DNA from: Halichondria panicea
Lineage: Eukaryota > Porifera > Demospongiae > Suberitida > Halichondriidae
Length of the DNA: 64,000 nucleotides
NCBI RefSeq assembly: GCF_963675165.1
Contig: NC_087377.1
Location: 11,642,632 to 11,706,631, forward strand
Direction: 5' to 3'
Shown: one piece after another, positions 58,432-64,000 of the stretch
How positions within the stretch are numbered: the first letter of the stretch is position 1
Layout: every line of letters begins with the position of its first letter
Notes under the pieces: generated by a model
Told to the model about the DNA's origin: nothing
The model's input: only the letters and a program-made list of their open reading frames with translations
Database searches by the model: none
Position numbers and translations under genes: made by a program

Positions 58432-58831
58432 GCTGTAGCTGTGCAATTTATAGACTTAATTTGCACTTTGAAACACCAACACGTATAACATGACACGTAG
58501 AGGTAATACACAGGACAATTCAAATTAAGATTTTTGTATTTGTCTACACAAGATAATTAAAGATTTCCCTGTTTGTAAAAGCTAGTGACATTTACGAAAA
58601 AATAAAAGAAATTCTGAGAATGTTTTGTGAGCATTGCATGGTTATTTTGCAACAATAAAATCAAAAGTGGTCTAAAAAAACAGTCTACACACACACACGC
58701 ACACACACGTGCAGACACGCACACACACAAACATACTACCGTATACCTCGCTTGCGCATGTGCATCGAGGCCTAATAACTTTTTACAGCAACAGTATATT
58801 CACTCACCCAGGTTAGCACAGAGGCTCAGGG

Positions 58832-59420
58832 TCATATCTCCTCCATGTAGTTGGTACAGTACAACAGTAGGACCCGGTTAGAGTGAGCTAGGTTGGTCAC
58901 TCTGTAGTTTAGTCTGATGATCTGAGAACCATTCCTGTTAATGTAGAACTGCTGTCCTGGTTCACCACCATTGTTCAATCCCACCATGCAGGATATGTCC
59001 ACTGTCCTAATGGTCCATTACCACTAGTTGTTGTCAGCACCATTTCTACAGAAGGTAGTGAGGTCAGTGAGACAGGTGAGAGAAGGGAGACCACCAATGA
59101 TTATGTAACTCTCTCCAATGTCAGTGATGAAGATCTCAGAATTGTTAGTCCAGCCTTTATATCTGTTTGGAAGTTGTTCCATTAATGATCCTTACCCACC
59201 CAGAGCTAGTCTGGGGCCAAACCTTTTTTAGAGGGGGGAGGGGGAAGAGCTCTCTTGATTTTGCCCCCGAGCTATTAGGTCTGGCCCCCAGACCAGCCTA
59301 GAGCATGCAGCAAATCTTGGTCCACACCACTCCTCTGAGTCCTCAGAGACACCATCAGTTCACTGTCCCTCACTCGCTGTCCTGCAGGTGGTATCTCCAT
59401 GCACGGCAGCTCTCCGCCGG
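58832..59420 (-). pseudogene. Degenerate Ig-like extracellular exons
   Basis: On the minus strand, 59290-59415 gives ELPCMEIPPAGQRVRDSELM and 58832-59165 gives EIFITDIGESYIIIGGLPSL, then CRNGADNN, GNGPLGQW, GGEPGQQFYINRNG and LLLYCTNYM before a stop. The middle part needs a frame change with stops on both sides (near 59005-59035). The pattern G-x-W...G...Y-x-C suggests a worn Ig-like module of another receptor family. A small G/C-rich insertion with inverted ends (tctggggcc...ggcccccaga) separates the two parts at about 59205-59300. Confidence 0.45.
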
Positions 59421-60121
59421 ATTGGTTTAATAGGTCGGAATTGTCCTCCTGTGACTTGTCTCATTCATGCGCATCTTCATAATCATGACATTCTTATACA
59501 CAAAATAGAAATATATAGTGGTACAACAATTAGATCTTTGAACCTGCAAAAGAGAAAATGCTGAAAAAATAAAACTCGTGAATATTTATTTATAAGGGGC
59601 CACAATACGCTTAAATTAACAGTATAATGCTCACTGAAGCATGTAACAACGTATGCATTGTTTCGAATTTTAGCCCAGTGACAGGAGAAGTCCTTAGAGG
59701 AGCCAGTGCTAATGTATAGGCGGGAGCACGACTGCATGGACATCGCTGCTAACGGTGTTTGTGGAGGTATGTACATTTTTAATCAGAAGCTGGTGCAGTG
59801 ATCACAATGTTGTACAGCTGGGAGTGTGAGGAAGAAGTCAGACTGCTCATTTCCTTGACGGCCAGCAGCTATTTCTGAAACTGCTGACTAGACACAATAA
59901 TAAGCGCCGACTCAGCACATTTATATGTCGGCGCGGCAGCTACACCCGGCGACCTTGAGCTACTAATGGGATAATAGCCTCGATCCCAGGCCGAGTTTTC
60001 GCTTTTATAACGGTTAGGCAAACATTCTGACAAATGGATATTCTCGTTCACTTTCGTGACATTTATATTCGTGTACTATTGTGTACTAGAAGTCAGTTCC
60101 CGTTTTATCATTATTGGAATC
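59421..60121. other. Intergenic, no gene seen
   Basis: Contains tagcctcgatcccaggccga followed by gttttcgcttttataacggt at 59975-60015, the inverse of the repeat end at 60975-61013 and 22470-22520. Confidence 0.45.
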
Positions 60122-61013
60122 GATTGGAATGGCTCTTAGCTGAAGCTTCTCTCTTCTCTGAAGCTTATTCTGAAGACTGAACAACAAGGGAAGAGGTATA
60201 AAGCTTTGTCAAGCTTGTTAAGGTCAGATATTTTTGTGTGGGCCCTATGGCCGGCTATGCTATCAAGTCTTGTTCATGTTTGGCAAGAATGTAGGTAGAC
60301 TATAGTTTCATCATTAATATGGTGGATCAAGTGAAGAGTGTGAGCTAGAGAACTTGGTGCTGCCATCATCAGCTCGTCGACAATGACACTATAACCGAGA
60401 AATTTAATATGTATAGATCTACACGTATTTAAAATGTCTACTTCTCTGTACAGGAGCAATGGCTAATATCCAGCTATCCCAACAGTGCTCCTCTTGGCTA
60501 TACTAACGGACGAGACTGGACAGTTTGAGGTAAGGGTTTAACCGTCTTTGGTTTCTTTAATATTGTCCTATACTCACAGACACAGGACTGGAGTATGACC
60601 TGCTCATTCGAGCGTTGCTGGGTAGCTCAGAGACATCAAGAGAATCTACGTTTTCTCAAGCAATGAGTTACGAGTTGGGGCCTAGAATCAGAGAAGTCCA
60701 GCAGCCTGCTAAATCTTTTTGAAACGTAATTTGAAGGCATTCAATCATCCTGAAGTTGCCCTGGGTCACTGTAATTGTGCTGCAGCACAACTGGCAACTC
60801 CCCAGGCCTTTGTGAAGCAGCTCCCTATGTGCATCTTTTGTGTACTCACTCTGTGCATTTTCTGTGTACAAATTTCTATTATTGATTTATTAAATATTTT
60901 TGCCGACCACAAATATACAATGAAAATTTTACGCATGCGCAGACAACTAGTACCAGGCCCAGTTGTTTGCCTAACCGTTATAAAAGCGAAAACTCGGCCT
61001 GGGATCGAGGCTA
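60122..61013. repeat. Segmental duplication (copy at 21640-22520)
   Basis: Parallel to 21640-22520 through ttggaatggctcttagctga, aaagctttgtcaagcttgtt, catcctgaagttgccctggg, acgcatgcgcagac and tcggcctgggatcgaggcta. It ends exactly at the ATG of the next signal-peptide exon. Confidence 0.65.
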
Positions 61014-63975
61014 ATGATGGGAGAAATGGAATTTCTTGTCCAAAGATGTCTCCTGCTTTGTCTCTACATAACATCAGCTCTAGGTGTTGCAAGTAAGTTC
61101 ATGTGGTTGTGTATGAGGCTAGAGCTTGAGGCCTAGACTCTAGCTAGCTTTAATCTCAGGGAGTGTATGAAGATACATACACTCCTGCTTTAATTAATAG
61201 CTTTTTGCTGATGATTGTACATGTAGAGTTGGGATGCAAATAATAGTGATTGGAAGTGGTTAGTGACAGGAACTGGAAACAAAAGCAGAGATTCTTCACA
61301 CTTTGTTTCCTGTCATATTTCCCTGTATAAGTTTAGTACCGTAATTTAGCTCCGTGTTAGCCTCGTTCCCAGGCCGATCCATCGACTAGGAGTCGACCTA
61401 ACGTTCAATTGGAGACGGATCGGCCTGGGAACGAGGCTAGCTCCGTGTATGCTCTCAAGTAACTAAAATCTAGCCATAGATTGTCTAGCTAGCTAGCTAT
61501 GGCAAGTTTAAGTTGTTTACATTGTCTTGCTTCCAACATAGATAGAGTAGAAGAGGGATTGGAAACGGAAGTACCCTCGAAGTCCATCCGTGTATCTCCG
61601 CGGTTTTAATCGAGGCTTACTTTTTAACACGAGGGCTAAACATGAATAATTCATGAGAATTGTTTTGCTCTCTGTAAGAAGTCCACGAGCAGTTCTGCTG
61701 CTAAACATCAACTTTCTCTAATACTTGAGGCCATTTGGGACACAGGACACTATTTAGTTACAAAGCCTTAGCTATATCAAAGGTACTATAGGAACACAAG
61801 CGTGAAAAGCGCTCTGTGTACCTCTAGCTACTTCACGACAATCGAGATTATATTTTCTTTGTTTCCAATTGATACCTACTATCAGGGGGCATGTGATTCA
61901 GTAATGGGGGTAGCTCTGAGATGTATGCTTTGGACACAATAAGTTTCCCGGGCTTTTGTGGGAGTTATGAGGAGATACACGGATGGTCCCAGAGCCACTA
62001 CGTAGACTTCACTGTAAAACATCACGTGAATCACTTCCGTTTGCAATCCCTCTTCTACTCTATCTATGCTTCCAAGAAGGCCCCACTCTCATTGCAGAAC
62101 AGTCCCAACTCTTGTCAGAAGGAAGAAACGTCTTTGCCCGGTTTTTATCGACGCTTCATTTGCATAATTATGTGGTGCAGTTACCGGATTAGTAATTCCT
62201 ATTCCTCCTAGACGGACAGGAAGAGCCAGTAAGATTTCTCACTTCCCTTGAACACGCTGGTTTCAGTCAAGGCAAGAAGCAAGTCGTGTTGGATCGTGTC
62301 CTCCAGAGGGTTGCTGCAGGTCAGCAATGTCTGGAATCATACGTGACAGGAAGGACCAACGACTGGAAAGACCATGCATGAACGTCGGCACAGTAGGCTG
62401 CGTGGGGTTGTGATTGGGCAATATTAGCTAGTAGTTTTATCTCCTCCGACCACTTTCTGACTTTGCTTGTCACATATTCAACAGTGTGGGATCTCGAGCC
62501 AATTGCAGCTTTAATTAATAGTAGAAATTTGCAATGATAAGGAATGCAGTAATTCATTAGTCACAAGGCCAGAGGTCAGTCGAGGTAGTTGAGCCACTAT
62601 AGCTACAGGTCGGTTAAACTTAATAAAATGTGTCTTATGAAATTGAGGCGATTTAAGTGCCATGTATGATTATGAGTGAAAAATGTTCAAATGTCGTATA
62701 TTTAGAGGGTCACCTCTGATACAGGTTGGTTGGCAGAAGTTCAAAGTTGAAATGCAGTCAAGTATGACCACTAATTGCATTAGTGAAGTATAGACATACA
62801 CTGTGTGAATGAGATGGCATGACTGACTGGCTGCACTTCAACTTCTACTGCTGTCAACCAACCTGAAGTCCTCTGTAGGTAGCTAAAAATACTATATAGT
62901 ACAAGCTATACTTATACTAACTCAGGTCTTGCTATATTAATTACTATCTCAAATCATATTTTTCGGTATAAATTATGATTATAGATTAATATTTTATTTT
63001 ACTGTCATTTCTCTACCAAAAGAGGCGTCTCTAATGTCGAACACGAGTGTAGCATGTCCTGGTGAGGCTGTTTTGTTCACATGCTCTTCGCCTGGTACTT
63101 CGTTGACATGGCAAGTGGATCTACTATCACCAGCAGGGACGTCACTGCAAAGTTTCTTCCTTCCCTCACAAATTGGTGGTCGAAGAACACTTGGACCTGG
63201 AGTGATCATGTTTGAGGCTGTTCTTGTGAGCAATGATGGTGGAACTCTGACATCCACTCTCATCAACCTCAGTGAAGTGTCTGTACTGGATGATAGCAAT
63301 GTCACCTGTACTGTTACTAACAATGGTCCTATGTCACAGCAGCAAACCATCATGGTTGCTGGTGAGTATTTATACTTCATAATTATACCTGAGATTTTTA
63401 ACTTTCAGTTGTCCCAACACTTCCACTCAATCCAAGCGTATCCTTCATTCAAAACCAGCTCAGTTCGTCCATTATCACTCTGGAGTGGGACCCTCCCTCC
63501 TCTACTGGTGGTGTGTCTGTCAGCTATGTTCTCACCATCTCCCAAACACCTCTCTCTGGGTCAGCAGTCACCATGGAGACCACCTCCACACAGATCACTG
63601 TTTCCTATAACACACCCTACAATGTGACCATCAGAGCTGTCAACTGTGCTGGAATGAGTCAAGAAAGTTCAATTGTGGATCTAAGTAAGCTATACTTCAT
63701 GGTGACTGCCGTCATTGATTATAGGCTGCAATTGTATATAAGTAGGCTATTTTATGATCATAAAACATAAATGCCTTTATCAATCAATGCAGTTGTGTGC
63801 CCCACACCATCTACTGCTACTGGTGTGACTATCACCAACACACCTCCTGTCACTATTGGTGGATCCATGCTCACTTTCACTTGCAGTGGAGACAATGAAG
63901 TGAGAACCTCAACCTGTGGCACTAGTGGATGGTCTCCTAACCCTGGGACCTTTGACTGCAGCAGTCCGATTACAG
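61014..63975 (+). CDS. Ig-FN3-CCP receptor copy, 5' part, continues beyond the window
   Basis: Exons: 61014-61092 (possible signal peptide, MMGEMEFLVQRCLLLCLYI, donor gtaagt, phase 1), 63023-63361 (Ig-like, SVACPGE...VLFTC...VTCTVT), 63409-63684 (FN3, SVSYVLTISQTPLSGS) and 63793-63975 (CCP1, 183 nt, intact, ending at donor gtatat). The Ig and CCP1 exons are very close to those at 16214 and 2959. The link of the leader exon to the Ig exon across a 1.9-kb intron is inference from phase and the absence of a closer leader; the other copies have leaders within 160-400 bp. CCP2, CCP3 and the TM exon must lie to the right. No disabling change is seen. Confidence 0.72.
61358..61439. mobile_element. 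TAGCCTCG-terminal MITE, 82 bp, perfect 9-bp duplication
   Basis: Ends tagcctcgttcccaggccga and tcggcctgggaacgaggcta are exact inverted copies. Flanks gctccgtgt at 61349-61357 and 61440-61448. It lies inside the proposed first intron of the receptor copy at 61014. Confidence 0.9.
61500..63022. other. Intron or intergenic sequence with inverted repeat blocks
   Basis: The block catagatagagtagaagagg at 61539 is repeated inverted at 62042-62070 (ccctcttctactctatctat) and in worn form at 15615-15655. No coding sequence is recognised up to the Ig exon at 63023. Confidence 0.5.
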
Positions 63976-64000
63976 GTATATAATCTTAATCAAAAATGTG

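Larger units (their letters stand above)
56698..58831. other. Intergenic, duplicated flank with two transposon insertions
   Basis: The 56715-56810 flank is repeated at 57607-58447, there split by two MITEs. The blocks at 57515-57602 and 58448-58540 are direct repeats. A 77-bp tandem duplication covers 57855-58011 (agctctacgcaagtctatta, tccctagtcacgtgtgaccg). No gene is seen. Confidence 0.6.

Noticed and set aside
61921-62211. Plus-strand ORF of 96 codons
   Set aside because: It lies in an inverted repeat block also found at 61539 and 15615 and shows no domain.

Overview
The window is eukaryotic. Genes are split by GT-AG introns, mostly short (many near 40-160 bp) and AT-rich. The proteins are metazoan in type: Ig, fibronectin III (FN3), sushi/CCP, tyrosinase, ankyrin plus death-like fold, and receptor tails with tyrosine motifs. 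The intergenic DNA is packed with MITEs, hairpins and a dead LINE. A sponge or other early-branching animal fits best; this is inference from gene style, not from a marker gene.

The dominant content is a cluster of cell-surface receptor genes. The plus-strand family has the order signal peptide, Ig-like, FN3, three CCP modules, then a TM segment with a tyrosine-containing tail, each part on its own phase-1 exon. Copies lie at 1-507 (decayed start), 1785-4126 (fully open), 16003-17642 (frameshifted, no TM exon found), 50719-52582 (complete but with a 1-nt deletion in CCP1) and 61014 to the window end (open so far, running off the edge). Two shorter Ig-FN3 genes with a hydrophobic C-terminus lie at 9600-11110 and 47436-48462. 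On the minus strand are an Ig-containing gene with three TM exons and a tyrosine-rich tail (23152-25464) and a remnant receptor gene (26443-26990) whose last extracellular exon is broken by a 46-bp palindromic insertion.

Interleaved on the minus strand are repeated, mostly degenerate pieces of one multi-exon gene with helical-repeat-like (ARM/HEAT-like) exons, at 4.9-6.3, 12.2, 13.3-15.8, 20.2, 29.9 and 40.0-40.4 kb. The pairing of plus-strand receptors with these minus-strand pieces suggests that a larger unit was duplicated.

Other genes: a single-exon tyrosinase (31306-33120, minus), an ankyrin plus death-like gene (35436-36961, plus), a pseudogene of an uncharacterised secreted family (55576-56697, minus) and degenerate Ig-like exons (58832-59420, minus). 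A LINE reverse-transcriptase remnant lies at 6600-7270.

The rest is repeat-rich. It includes several MITE families whose insertion sites can be read directly (9-bp, 5-bp and TA duplications), long perfect inverted repeats, microsatellites and segmental duplications. Gene models were spliced by eye from ORFs, exon homology between copies and splice-site phase; none has transcript support here.
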